Assembly (NCBI GenBank): GCA_022818135.1
Contig: JAFMSR010000017.1
Span: 1,539,707 to 1,603,706, forward strand
Length of the DNA stretch: 64,000 nt
Reading direction: 5' to 3'
DNA from: Saxidomus purpurata
Lineage: Eukaryota; Mollusca; Bivalvia; Venerida; Veneridae
The first letter of the stretch is position 1. Every line of letters begins with the position of its first letter. The position numbers and the translations under genes were made by a program. Of this stretch, positions 1-11,174 are shown piece by piece. A model generated the notes under the pieces. The model did no database searches. It was not told the origin of the DNA and was given only the letters and a program-made list of their open reading frames with translations.

Positions 1-555
1 AAAACGTAAACAGTATAAGGAAGAAAAATAAAACATTTATCTTGTAAGATGTTTTTGTTACAGTACAGCTCTAGATCTTTATCGCGACATGAAACTGCGA
101 AAAACATTTTTGTCTAACATGTACATAATTAAGAAAATTTGGGGTACTGCGTTTGTAAATAATTTGTAACATAAATTTAAATGCTGAAAATCCTGCCGTG
201 TTCAAAAATACAATGATCGTTTATTTTTTAGTTCCTATAAAGGGTCGGAGAAGGAAAACTGGTATTTTATATGATTATATATACAAAAGTGCAGTACCGA
301 TATTGATGTTGATGTTCTGTGAATTATGAAGTGAATATAGTTTTCTTAAAGATTGAAATATGACAAAAAACCGTCCGAAATGAAGATAGCACTTCAGAGC
401 AGCCTGTGCCTACACCTTTAATACAGTATAAAAAGATCTTAATAGTTCATCAAAACAACAAGTTTCATCCCGACTGAGAACAAAATGTGACCTCGTAAGT
501 GTTCACTACGTGTTCTATGAAATGACCTATTGACCAAGTTTCTGACAAGATGTAA
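1..555. repeat. Partial copy of segmental block X (left edge cut by window)
   Basis: This stretch aligns by eye with 23483-24020 and with 41128-41660. They share the run GTAAACAGTATAAGGAAGAA near the start, a run close to CGACATGAAAC, the phrase GTACTGC.TTTGTAAA, and the end phrase AAGTTTCTGACAA. It is the third copy of the block found in front of CTL-B and CTL-C, so block X precedes CTL-A as well. Its true left end is outside the window. No coding exon is seen in it; the 92-aa reading frame on the minus strand is not kept in the other copies. Confidence 0.75.
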
Positions 556-1660
556 GTGTCTATTTTGATAAAGCTGATCGCCCTCAGTTTCTGGTGAAAA
601 ATTGTAATTTCTCCAAAATGATATACTATTATTAAAGCTGCTCGATCTCCGGTGCCGTTGAAAAAATAAAATTTTCAAAAATGACATACTTATACATGAA
701 TATAAAACAAAAGGCAAGAATCAACAATAGAAGTAAAGGTCTAGGTAGGAATTTGTAAAAATCGATTGAAAATGGACGCTATAACTATATGTTTATATTG
801 GAATTTCAAAAGCGTTTGTAACACTTCATTATTTGGTAGCGTATAATTTCAAATCTGCAGATATACGTGACAGGAGTTTTAACTGGAACCTGTTTATATG
901 ACTTTATATTCTAAAATATGTTAATCTGATACAGTTTGAAGAGCTATATGTTTTACCAAATCTAAGCGAGCAGCTTTAAAACATAAAATTGAAAGCAATA
1001 ACACAAGTGCAAATCAACATTTGAAGAACATGGTTATCTCGGGTCTCTTTGTCGGATTCTTCGGAATATAATTATAACCATGTTCGCCATTCGCCATATG
1101 AAAACGGGTATCAGAGGTGTGGGATTCTAGGATTATAAGGATAAAACTAGCATGGTTTAAGAGCATAATTAATTGCCTTATTGATAGACACTGGGCGATG
1201 TTCCATACTCATTGATTTTATGGAGAAATTCAAGCATAACATGAACAAGGGAATTCGCCAAGAATGTTTCATAACTTGTATATTATGCTTGTTAGTCTGT
1301 CCGGGGTGTTTTTTAATAAAAAAACAACAACAAGAAAACTATGATACATAAGTATCACAGCGGACCTTAGAACAGTGTCTTAACTTGATAAGTTATTGCA
1401 AAGTCCGAATTCATTTTTATTTTATTTTCTCTTTATGAGAGACAGCTTCCTACTTTTTTGTAACATGAGCAAAATGTTTCACATATTACAACTTTTACCT
1501 TAAAGACTTCATATTTTTAAAAAGCAATGACTATAATTGATAATACCAACACTCAAATTTCTTGTTAAAAAGAAAATGTAATAGATGAAACAAATCAAAT
1601 ATTGATGCCTTTCATCCAGACGAATCAAATTCAATTAACATCAGGTGTAATGGTGTCCCA
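556..1660. other. AT-rich intergenic DNA, nothing recognised
   Basis: I see no exon with lectin homology, no tRNA-like fold and no clear repeat here. It lies between the block X copy and the repeat pair upstream of CTL-A. Confidence 0.5.
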
Positions 1661-1661
1661 A

Positions 1662-1925
1662 ACGTCATCCGACCTGACAAAATACTAATGACACGTGGTT
1701 TGCTTAAAGGGACACTCCCTACATCTAGCTGATTTTATTCTCCTAACATGAATAATATGTTCAATGAACGTAAAATGGTGAATATATAAAAATATAAAAC
1801 GTCATCCGACCTGACTCAAAAGGTCGTTGGCTTAAAGGGACACTCCCTACATCCAGCAGATTTTATTTTCCTAACATAAATAATATATTCAAAGAACGTA
1901 AACTGATAAATATATAATATTGTAA
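1662..1925 (+). repeat. Tandem pair of TTAAAGGGACACTCC-type MITE fragments
   Basis: Two direct copies of about 130 bp each begin AACGTCATCCGACCTGAC and contain TTAAAGGGACACTCCCTACA, then AATAATAT and GAACGTAAA. The core is a common terminal motif of short bivalve elements. A third copy lies in reverse orientation at 16780-16870 in intron 1 of the PAN-lectin pseudogene. Confidence 0.7.
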
Positions 1926-2144
1926 AGAATGACATATATCGCAAAATGCCCCATCTTAGCACAAATAATCATTAACAACATTACATAGATTATTTAATAT
2001 TTTACGGTCGTGGACGTATTTTAAAAAAGCTTTTTTTGTACCTATGATGACTGGAATGTATGGCATTGAACTTTTAGAAGTAATAATACTTGCAAATATT
2101 CTATCATTTATGCCTTTGAAGTTATTAAATTTTACACCAGTCTT

Positions 2145-2400
2145 TGGAAGTGTCTCTTTAATTCAAACATTACTTTCCTAAACCAAAGTAACAATACTAT
2201 GAAATGAAAGCTGTCCTTATACATGTATTTATTTGTTTTAGTTAAAGGTAACTCAGCTTTGCTATGCAAGCACATCTTCAAAGATACAAGAAAATGAAAG
2301 AAGTATGTTAAACAACAGACAACCGTGTACCAAACCAAGAGACAGTCTCCATGGTGACATGAACGAACATTTCAAAGACGCATGACTTCGACACGGTCAT
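2145..2400 (+). repeat. Upstream segment shared by CTL-A and CTL-C
   Basis: It aligns with 45345-45600. Both contain ACATTACTTTCCTAAAC, a TTTATTT...AAAG.TAACTCA stretch, CAAGAAAATGAA, then GAGACAGTCTCCAT and CATGAACAAC/CATGAACGAAC. It is not seen in front of CTL-B or CTL-D, which supports pairing A with C. Confidence 0.65.
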
Positions 2401-2411
2401 TGCCTCTAGAG

Positions 2412-2605
2412 AAACACTCTGGACCCGGTTGTTCGAAACTTTAACCGACTGTTAAGCCAACCATCTATTAAACCTACTACTTAGTTGGCAACGCAATCAT
2501 CATTCTCTTGGATGCACACATTTGTTTTAATAAGTTTTTGCAAATTGTAGAAATATAACCCTTAAAGCTAAGCGACTGTTACCTTAATCGATGATTAAAG
2601 TATCG
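2412..2605 (+). repeat. MITE-like repeat, family with GGTTGTTCGAAACTTTAACC
   Basis: The stretch runs from CCGGTTGTTCGAAACTTTAA to TTAATCGATGATTAA. A diverged copy with the same order of motifs (GAACTTTAACCAGCGGTTAA ... TTTAATCGATGATTAA) is inside intron 2 of CTL-A at about 3985-4170. Two copies within 1.5 kb of one gene suggest local insertion of one short non-autonomous family. Confidence 0.6.
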
Positions 2606-2694
2606 AACAATGTAAGACTAAGAATATATATTAGTGATTTTAAAGTGCAGTGTAGTCTTTCAGTTATTATAGTAATCATGAATGGCCTTTAAAT

Positions 2695-2757
2695 AGTGCA
2701 GTAAACAAAAGAAATGATAGTTGACTTAAAGGTACTGCATCTAAACTGAATATTTTA
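2695..2757 (+). promoter_or_regulatory. Conserved distal upstream block of CTL-A
   Basis: Contains AAACAAAAGAAATGATAGTT, then TTGACTTAAAGGTACTGCAT and CTAAACTGAATAT. The same order occurs before CTL-B (25751-25823), CTL-C (45712-45780) and CTL-D (55493-55560), and in a place with no gene (11528-11600). It sits roughly 470-660 bp before each ATG. It may be a regulatory module or an old repeat carried along by duplication; sequence alone does not separate these. Confidence 0.5.
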
Positions 2758-3134
2758 ATTTTTTCGTTTGCTAAAATGGCATAGCTGTGTTATACACTGC
2801 CATTGTATTTCCATAATTACAATATAGGGCATATTGACCACCTGACTTCGTGTCTTCATTCCATGTAGAAATTCTGAGCATGAACCAAAGCAGACATTTT
2901 CTAAAAGAAAATACGCTTGTCTTGAGGTCCAAAGCTTATACCTATTTGATTGAAATGTCTCTTCTGATACTTTAATGCCTAGTGTGATCTGTATGTCGGT
3001 TTACTTAGGCGGAAAAAAGAAAATGTTTCCAGTCACATCCTGGCTTACGAGAAATTTCACGTTTTGCTGCAGCATCCTGAATTCAATTGCAATGCATTTC
3101 AAAGTGATGGTTCAAAACACGCGGACTAAAATGT

Positions 3135-3190
3135 ATGTTGAAGGACCTTTAATTTTCCTCTCAAATCGACGACTCCAAGTCTATATTTAA
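3135..3190 (+). promoter_or_regulatory. Conserved proximal promoter of CTL-A
   Basis: GAAGGACCTTTAATTTTCCT followed by CTCTCAAA and GACTCCAA lies 45-95 bp before the start codon. CTL-B, CTL-C and CTL-D keep a close version (26306-26356, 46285-46345, 56005-56075). A TATA-like TATATTTA occurs at 3182. Conservation in all four genes at a fixed distance from the ATG fits a core promoter or 5' UTR; the transcription start is not known. Confidence 0.5.
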
Positions 3191-3227
3191 CTACATGTAG
3201 TATCACATTCGGGCTTAAACTGAAAAG

Positions 3228-6200
3228 ATGTGTCTAGTGAGCGTGCTTATTTTCTGCGGATTACTGTCGGGCTCCTTGGCTGCAAATACTTCGTGTTTCA
3301 GCCAAGTTGATTTCGAATTTTACTTGCTACAGAATTTAGTTGAAGAGGTTGGACTGAAGGTGAAATTTCTGAAAGAAAACGGTAAGGTTCTAAATAATGT
3401 TTTACTATAAAAGCAGGCAAGTGTGTACATATCATACGAAACGGATTGTCAGTGCATCATAGTGTTTGCTTTCAATCCCTTTGTCTGTTTAGACAATTCT
3501 TTGTTCGATGCTTATTACCTCATTATATTTCAAGTATTACAAGAACTGTCTACCAAAACTTGTTTTAATTTTGTTTTAAACAGTCAGTCAAAACATAAAA
3601 TATGTTCTAATTAAAATTAAACAAGTGATGCATGATATTAGTAGTAGAGAATTAGAATGTGTTATCTTAACTTTCAATATGTTTATTATTAGCTGGCGGA
3701 AATATAACATCCTCTTACTCGACATGTCCAAATACGACTTGTGGGGACGGATGGGTGTCATACAAAGGGTCATGCTACTTCTTTGCATTTGATCGAGCCA
3801 ACACTTTTAACTATTCGAAGGTATACAATTTTAATCAAGATGTCAATTAAATCATATTGCTAAACATGGCATTTTTCCAGGAATCATTTTTACATAACCG
3901 GTATGTATATATAGGAACGATACATAAAACTACATTAATCAATTCTTGATAGGTATTGGTAGTTCTCAAACCATAACATCTGGTAGCAAGAGATCTGGAA
4001 CTTTAACCAGCGGTTAAGCTAACAGTCGAATAAAAGTTGTGGCTACATTTATTGATTTTGAAAGAGTTTGTAAAATATCTATGAAATCCATCCATTAAAG
4101 TAAACTGTAAACAGCACACTAATTTTTCTCACTTTAAGCAGTATCTTAAATTTAATCGATGATTAACTTAACAAATGATTTACATTTTCTAACAACGTTC
4201 CAAATAAAATAAATAAAGTTTTTATGTTGTAAATAATCATTGTTCAAATCAAATGCTCATATTCTTTCTGAGTACGACTTTTCACCAAGTGTTCTATATT
4301 TTAGAACTTCTGTGCACAGTTGGGCGCTACCATGCTGCACGTGAATGACGAAGCAGAAAACAACTTCATTGTTGGACTAATCAAGCACTTTAACAGTAAG
4401 TAGACACTAGTAATTATTTGGATATGAAGCCAGTTTCATATATTAAATGCTTTCCTATGAACAAAACGCTCGAAGAACTAATTTTAGTAAGCACAGAAGC
4501 ATAGTTTTAGTAAGCACAGCACAGCCTTTCATCTTCTTTCGACACCTATAACGTAAGAACGTATACGGTAGTTAAACATGTTTGCTCCATCCCCGTCCAA
4601 TAAAATCAATAGTTTTTGCACGAAACCGTTTGTTTATATGCATGTAATGCTCCTGAATACTGACAAGAATGCTGACACTTTTGACGATATTAAAAACAAC
4701 ATGGCGCACGAATTTTCCCGATTTTACGCTCATTCTATTACGGGCCACTGTGGGACTTGTTTGACCACTAGGAAATATATTTCATGGACAAAAAGTTGAC
4801 GTGTCGGGCTCAAACCCAGTTACGCAGACATCTTAAGAGAAGGCTTAATCAGAAAAAAAAAGCTCGTGAGCATGTTTTTTTTTTTTTGCGCGTGACCCAT
4901 GTAGGTAGACCAATTTAAAACTACACTAACTGTCGTTTTGTTTACAACACGTCCGGCGAAACTAAAAGAAGCGTGACGTCATGTGCAGCGTTTTCTATAA
5001 CACACGCGTGTCTTCTAAGTTTGTATCAAAATGTGCCAGGTGTCCGAAGGATATCTACTCATATAGTGTTTCAGTGCTCTCCGGAAGAACAAACTGGTTA
5101 AGAAACGCAAAGATTTTCCCTGTTGAACATTTTTATTTGAATGACGCTATTGTTTTTATTTATATTTAAGTAATTTTTTGCGATGAATTATTGAAACTTT
5201 TACAAGAATTCAATTTTATATTGTTTTTGTTGTGTATGAAATTTGAATAAATTTGAAACACGATAACATTGTTAAAATAAATATTTTGCCACTTTTGCGT
5301 TTCTAAACCTGTTGAGTGTAATTAAGGCACACGCAAGGCCTTGGTCAGTAGACTTGTTTAACGACGCGGCAAGCAATACACCGACTTGAGTGTAGGTGTG
5401 ACATCATTTTAGGGCAAAGTTAAATTTCCGTAGTCGATGTATCTGACCAACTTACACTTGCATGGATTTACAAAACGCTAGATCGGGAGCATCTTCACTG
5501 ATTCTTTAGTAAAATTCTCTACTCGCAAACGGTGTAACTGACACGGTTACACCATTTTGCAAGCTGGTGTATAGTATATTTAGAGATAACAAACACTTAT
5601 TTGTATAGTGCATGTTCACAATAATTGTGACTAAGTTTGTCCTAAAAATAATTAGAATATAAATTGAGATATAGTTTGACTGGAATATTCAAATACTTGA
5701 ATGTGTTCTTGTTTAACTTCTTTTTAAGTATCACATATCACATTTAAACTGTATGAAGCAGTCTTTCTTCAATTTGTTACAGAAATGAACTGGTGGATTG
5801 GTTTGACAGACGAAAAAACTGAAGGTGACTGGAGATGGGTAGATACCGATACTACAGCCGAATTCACTCCCTGGAGTCCAGGTTCTTTACCAATATGTCT
5901 GTCATAGATTTAGCCTAAAATAAATTTTAGAACAAAACCAAACGTTTAGATTTCAGAGAAATATGTTCTGAAAACTGTTTATTTACTGTTTATTGGCAAT
6001 GTTTGATCATCCGATGACAAAGTATGTTATCTTCTGCGCAACGATATAATTGAGTAAAAAGGGTGACAAACTCACTCTAGTGTCAGACTGTTTTGAGCAC
6101 TTTCATCATGAGTTTTATGTGTGCAAGTGTAGTGCCACATGGCAACAGTCGATACAACTTGGCTTCGATGTTCCTGTCATAATTATCTGCAAACAATTTG

Positions 6201-8152
6201 TTTAGCGAATTTCCTTTAAGACAGAAATATTAAAAAATTTTTTTTTTTTTTTTTGAAAATCGAAGGCCCTTGGTGTAAACATTTCGTGTTACTTTTTGTG
6301 TTAAAATCAAGCTCTTGGAATCAAAGTATGGTCTACACCAGAGTATTAACAAGCTGGTTAACTTCAAAATGATTTATAGAATATTTTTCTTAAACATAAA
6401 CAAATTAACCCATATGGATTCCAGTGATTTGGGTTACATATTATATAAGTAAGTCATCTTCGAGCTGTTTGAGCGTAACATATCATCCTGAACCAATCGT
6501 GTTAAAATCAATGCAGCTTCATGTAAGCCTTTTGGATATTATAACTTGTGTGTCAGTGTGTAAAGTTTCATATAAGTAATTATGATTTTCTGGATCACTG
6601 AATGCAGTGTTTTGGAGAAAAAATGCGTATCTCAATGTATAGTTGCTTCTTAGCAGGAACAGATAACAATAAAACAGTGTATATAAAGAAAAAATTTATA
6701 CCAGCTTTCAGTACGAAGAACCATATCTACCTTTCCAAACATTGATATTCAAAGATTTGAATTTATGCAGATTTTTTAACAAGGTTTATCAATGCCTTTT
6801 GTCACATATCATAGATACGAAAATAATTGTTTCAAATGTCAGACTTATATATTCTAGTGGGAGAGTATGCAGGCCGTGGTTTCGATATCCGGCCAAAGTG
6901 AAACTTTCTTACAGATAAATCCATTTTCACATCTTTAGGGTCACGTCCCGTACCAAGGCGATGTCCTTAGATAACCTTACTTTGTGTTTGTTATTTGTTT
7001 GGTGATGTATTCGAGGTTTTGTGCATGTTATGTTCTTCACTTGTAAGCTACAGCATTTGCCTTGTCTGCTGAATTTCCCACAGTTATATGATGTGCTGGT
7101 CTGCTTTGATGAGTGCTATGTTTTATGGTGTTTTTTGATGGACTACTGTTCTTGTTATACATTGCAAGAAGATCTGAAGATAACACTGAATAGATTCTAA
7201 AATATGTTGGTTTTCGTTCTCAATGTGGTTGATTAAACGTTCCTCTTTGTTTTTTGTCAATCTTTTTTGGGACGTGCCCAGTACGCAGCTTTCATAGTCG
7301 GCGAAAGAAAGCAGATATTCAGCTGAAACTAACGTACATACGGTATATACGTATAAAACATTTTGTTTCAATTAACGTTATAAACGTTACACAGATATCT
7401 GCATACTTATTATCATTTATGATTTCTGCAGGTCAACCCAAAAATGATAAAAATCAAAATTGTGCGTTATATTACGATCCTGATTCATTTCGGTGGCATG
7501 ACATACCTTGCAAAGACACTTCTCACGCCATCCATCCTATTTGCGAAAAACGGTATGTATCTCAAAGTTACATTTACAAAACCTTTGTGTCATTTTATGC
7601 CCTTGATTGACCAACATTCCTACATGAAAGGATTTTAAAATAGGTCGTCATTACATCTCTTAATCTCATCGTACATTTGCAAATATTGAAGAAGAATATT
7701 GTCATAGAATGGATTTCGAATTCTTGTAAATACTGGTATTTTTAGGTATATGTATATGCATGAAGTACAAACCCAATCATGTAAAATGTTTATCTTTCAC
7801 CTGAGTTACAAAGCTTATCCGAAATAAATTTCATTGTGCACCATCGTTCTATCAATGGTTAACATGATGTTAGCAGGGGGGCTTCATTATATTATATACA
7901 TATGTGGCTAAGTAACGGTCAGACAGACTGTTTGTTCCTGCTAACAGAGAGATTAATGGAACTTATGTTATCTTTTTTAAGTATGCTTTCAAGCACGTGC
8001 ACTCATCTCGCACCACCCTTACCGAGAACAAGTATGATGTAATTACTGTTCCAGTGGCCCCTTTTTTCATAGACGTTTATATTGATATTACAGGGCGAAC
8101 GCCGCGTCTGCTTTCATTTATTCTGTTTGTGTTTTTCAGACTAAGACATTAG
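3228..8152 (+). CDS. CTL-A: secreted C-type lectin, six exons, 201 aa
   Basis: Coding exons: 3228-3381, 3693-3820, 4305-4395, 5783-5881, 7432-7552, 8140-8152; all introns are GT-AG and the phases (1,0,1,1,2) join into one open frame. Exon 1 gives a signal peptide (MCLVSVLIFCGLL..., cleavage likely after SLA) and a short amphipathic helix (FYLLQNLVEEVGLKVKFL) like the neck of oligomeric lectins. Exon 2 has a Cys cluster and the domain start DGWVSYKGSCYFF. Exon 3 carries FCAQLGATMLHVNDEAENNF, exon 4 WWIGLTDEKTEG, exon 5 the loop with QPK, then WHD and the final ICEKR. The last exon adds only LRH. The product is probably secreted and binds sugars in a calcium-dependent way. QPK replaces the usual EPN/QPD, so specificity or calcium dependence is uncertain. 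Start chosen because it opens the signal peptide and matches the paralogues. N-glycosylation sites: NTS in exon 1, NIT and NTT in exon 2. Confidence 0.85.
3985..4170 (+). repeat. MITE-like repeat inside intron 2 of CTL-A
   Basis: Diverged copy of the element at 2412-2605, with GAACTTTAACCAGCGGTTAA near the start and TTAATCGATGATTAACTT at the end. It does not touch the splice sites. Confidence 0.55.
5085..5312 (+). repeat. Inverted partner of 10762-10910; possible MITE in intron 3 of CTL-A
   Basis: From about 5155 to 5312 the sequence is close to the reverse complement of 10762-10910 (shared runs include TTGCGATGAATTATTGAAAC and GCCACTTTTGCGTTTCTAAA). The left part (GGTTAAGAAACGCAAAG at 5097) resembles the inverted right end (GGTTTAGAAACGCAAAAG), which suggests imperfect terminal inverted repeats and a short element of about 230 bp. 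The 10.8-kb copy seems to lack the left end. Confidence 0.6.
6236..6254 (+). repeat. Poly-T run in intron 4 of CTL-A
   Basis: A run of about 19 T in the 1.55-kb intron 4. The rest of this intron (5882-7431) holds no recognised element. Confidence 0.9.
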
Positions 8153-8398
8153 TGGCAGTCAACAAATACTGGAAAAAAGTTCATGGATGTGACAAATTTA
8201 TTCTATGCTATTGATCAATGATCAATGATTAAATAGGTCGTCGCCAAATGAAGTGAAAACTTATAATATGCTTTAAACTACTATAATATCAGGTGAGCCT
8301 CTGTCAGACTTGAAAACTGATTATGTACTGTAAGCAATTATCATATCAGTGTTAGGCTATGTCAAATTTATACAAAGTCGGTTGAGATTGTTAATCTT

Positions 8399-10080
8399 TT
8401 TAGCTCACCTGGCTATGCCAGGGTGAGCTTTTCTGATCGATGATTGTCCGTCGTCCGTCGTACGTCGTCCGTCGTACGTCGTACGTCGTCCGTCGTCCGT
8501 CAACATTTTGATTCAAATGACATCTCCTCTGAAACCTCTAGGCCAATGTTGATAAAACTATGCAGGAATGTTCCCTGCATAAAGCTCTACCAAAATTGTT
8601 CAAAGAATTCTATTCCATGCAGAACTCTGGTTGCTATGGCAACAAATAGGAAAAACTTTAAAAATCTTCTTCTCTTAAACCACAAGGCCTAGAGCTTAGA
8701 TATTTGGCATGTAGCATTGTGTAGTGAACCTCTACCAAGATTGTTCAAATTATGACCCCCGGGTCAAAATTGACCCCGCACCGGGGGTCACTTAGTTTTT
8801 GCATAGGCATATATAGGGAAAACTTTAAAAATCTTCTTCTCTGAAACCACAAGGCCTAGAGCTAAGATATTTGGCATGTAGCATTGTCTAGTAGACCTCT
8901 ACCAAGATTGTTCAAATTATGACCCCCGGGTCAAAATTGACCCCGGGGGGTGGTCACTTAGTTTTGCATAGGAATATATAGGATAAACTTTAAAAATCTT
9001 CTTCTCTGAAACCACAAGGCCTAGAGCTTAGATATTTGGCATGTAGCATTGTCTAGTGGACCTCTACCAAGATTGTTCAAATTATGACCCCCGGATCAAA
9101 ATTGACCCCGCACAGGGGGTCACTTAGTTTTACATAGGCTTATATAGTAAAAACTTTAAAAATCTTCTTCTTTGAAACCACAAGGCCTAGAGCTTAGATA
9201 TTTGGCATGTAGCATTGTCTAGTGGACCTCTACCAAGATTGTTCAAATTATGACCCCGGGTCAAAATTGACCCCGCAGGGGTGGTCACTTAGTTTTGCAT
9301 AGGAATATATAGGATAAACTTTAAAAATCTTCTTCTCTGAAACCACAAGGCCTAGAGCTAAGATATTTGGCAGGTAGCATTGGCTAGTAAACCTCGACCA
9401 AGATTGTTCAAATTATGACCCCGGGTCAAAATTGACCCCGGGGGGTGGTCACTAGTTTTGCATAGGAATATATAGGATAAACTTTAAAAATCTTCTTCTC
9501 TGAAACCACAAGGCCTAGAGCTTAGATATTTGGCAGGTAGCATTGTCTAGTGGACCCTACCAAGATTGTTCAAATTATGACCCCGGGTCAAAATTGACCC
9601 CGCAGGGGGGTGGTCACTTAGTTTTGCATAGGAATATATAGGATAAACTTTAAAAATATTCTTCTTTGAAACCACAAGGCCTAGAGCTAAGATATTTGGC
9701 AGGTAGCATTGGCTAGTGAACCTCTACCAAGATTGTTCAAATTATGACCCTCGGATCAAAATTGACCCCGCACAAGGGGTCACTTAGTTTTACATAGGCT
9801 TATATAGTAAAAACTTTAAAAATCTTCTTCTTTGAAACCACAAAGCCTAGAGCTTAGATATTTGGCATGTAGCATTGCCTAGTAGACCTCTTCAAAGTTT
9901 GTTCAAATTATGCCCCTGGGGTCAAAATTGACCTTGCCCGGGGGGGGGGGAATCATTTGTTTTACAAAGGCGTATATAGGAAAACCTTTTTGGTATATAA
10001 CATTATCTAGTGATCTTCCACCAGGCAAGTGGACTTGTACCAAGGTGAGCGATATAGGGCCATCTTGGCCCTCTTGTTTA
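8399..10080 (+). mobile_element. Bivalve-type tandem-repeat element in the 3' flank of CTL-A
   Basis: The element begins TTTTTAGCTCACCTGGCTAT, with a short hairpin AGCTCACCTGGC/GCCAGGGTGAGCT, followed by about eight CGTCCGT/CGTACGT repeats (8448-8500). It then has seven full periods of 162-167 bp: anchors TTGTTCAAATTATGAC start at 8741, 8908, 9073, 9239, 9404, 9566, 9733 and about 9898. It ends GGTGAGCGATATAGGGCCAT plus CTTGGCCCTCTTGTTTA. No transposase is present, so it is non-autonomous. The flanks match the undisturbed 3' flank of CTL-B (31306-31720), so it is an insertion. Confidence 0.85.
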
Positions 10081-10761
10081 ACTTTTGTACTTGCATCAAG
10101 ATGCCATTTCATCTTTCATGTATTTGCAAACAATCTATGAAAAAGTACATTTGTAGATAAGCAGTAAGCGCGTAAGGTTGTTTAAAGACTCTGAAAGTTT
10201 TATGGATATGTATGTGTACGGACCTGTTTTAATCTTGTTTAGTTTTGTATACACACCATGATCATCATTAAAACTTTTTTATTTTTGAAGTGTTCATTCT
10301 TCTTTAGACTGTCATGTTTTCAAAAATATGAAAGGAAAACTAAAGGTACATTTCATCCGTACTGAATATTTTCTGGTATAATTATCTTATTTTTATTTCG
10401 TATGGAATTTACTATCCAATAAACGGCACTATATCATTTAACCCTTAAGTTTTTGTTTTGTTTTGTTCTTGAAGAGCATGTGTCCCAAAGTTAAGTGTCA
10501 GCTGATTGGTAGGAACTCATCAACTTGTAGAAAAAAAAATCAATCAATTAATCCAATCAATCAATCATACTACCTATCTACCCAAATCCATCTATCCATC
10601 TATCTTGCCTTCGGAGGTAGTGACCTTTGTACAGACACAGATATATACACATTGTGTCTCTCTTTTTGATGTTAATTCCATCTAGAGTGAGTCTCAAGGT
10701 TGTATGAACTTGTTCCGCATTCGAGAATAGATAAATTTGCCATCCATCTATCATTGAGTTT
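10081..10761 (+). other. Likely 3' UTR and 3' flank of CTL-A, displaced by the element
   Basis: AAGGTACATTTCATCCGTAC at about 10345 and a GTTCTTGAAGAGCATG-like phrase at 10464 match the region after CTL-B (AAGTAAATTTCATCCATAC, GTTCTTGAAAGACGCATGAC near 31580-31710). A polyadenylation-type AATAAA is at 10419. Simple CAATCAAT and ATCTATC runs follow (10540-10605). No coding exon is seen. Confidence 0.5.
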
Positions 10762-10910
10762 TTCTTATACACTCAACAGGTTTAGAAACGCAAAAGTGGC
10801 AAAATATTTATTTTAACAATGTTATCGTGTTTCAAATTTATTCAAATTTCATACACAACAAAAACAATATAAAATTGAATTCTTGTAAAAGTTTCAATAA
10901 TTCATCGCAA
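10762..10910 (-). repeat. Inverted copy of the intron-3 repeat of CTL-A
   Basis: Starts ACACTCAACAGGTTTAGAAA and ends near TTCATCGCAAAAAAATGACT. It is the reverse complement of 5155-5312 with few changes, 5.6 kb away. Confidence 0.7.
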
Positions 10911-11103
10911 AAAAATGACTAAATAGAAATAAAGACACGGTTTGTGGTTCCAACCGCAATAACGAAGACGAAGAGTGATGAAAAATATATTTAAAAAATG
11001 CTGTTTTATCTTCCTGCCTATTGAGATGTTGTTCTCCCAAAGTTAACTAACATATGGTTGTGTCATAACATTATTTCGTCTTCAAAAAAGAGTTTTAGAC
11101 CAA

Positions 11104-11174
11104 TCTGTAATGTCTTACGGTTCAGATCTGTAATGTCTTACGGTTCAGATCTGTAATGTCTTACGGTTCAGATC
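11104..11174 (+). repeat. Three copies of a 23-bp tandem repeat
   Basis: The unit CTGTAATGTCTTACGGTTCAGAT-like (23 bp) is repeated three times almost without change. A single related copy (GTAATGTCTTCTGGTTCAG) precedes CTL-D at 54421, so this is a local expansion of a motif in the B/D-type upstream region. Confidence 0.85.

Noticed and set aside
8741..9960. CRISPR-like array
   Set aside because: Units are about 165 bp, nearly fully conserved without unique spacers, in a eukaryotic setting; it is a tandem-repeat element.
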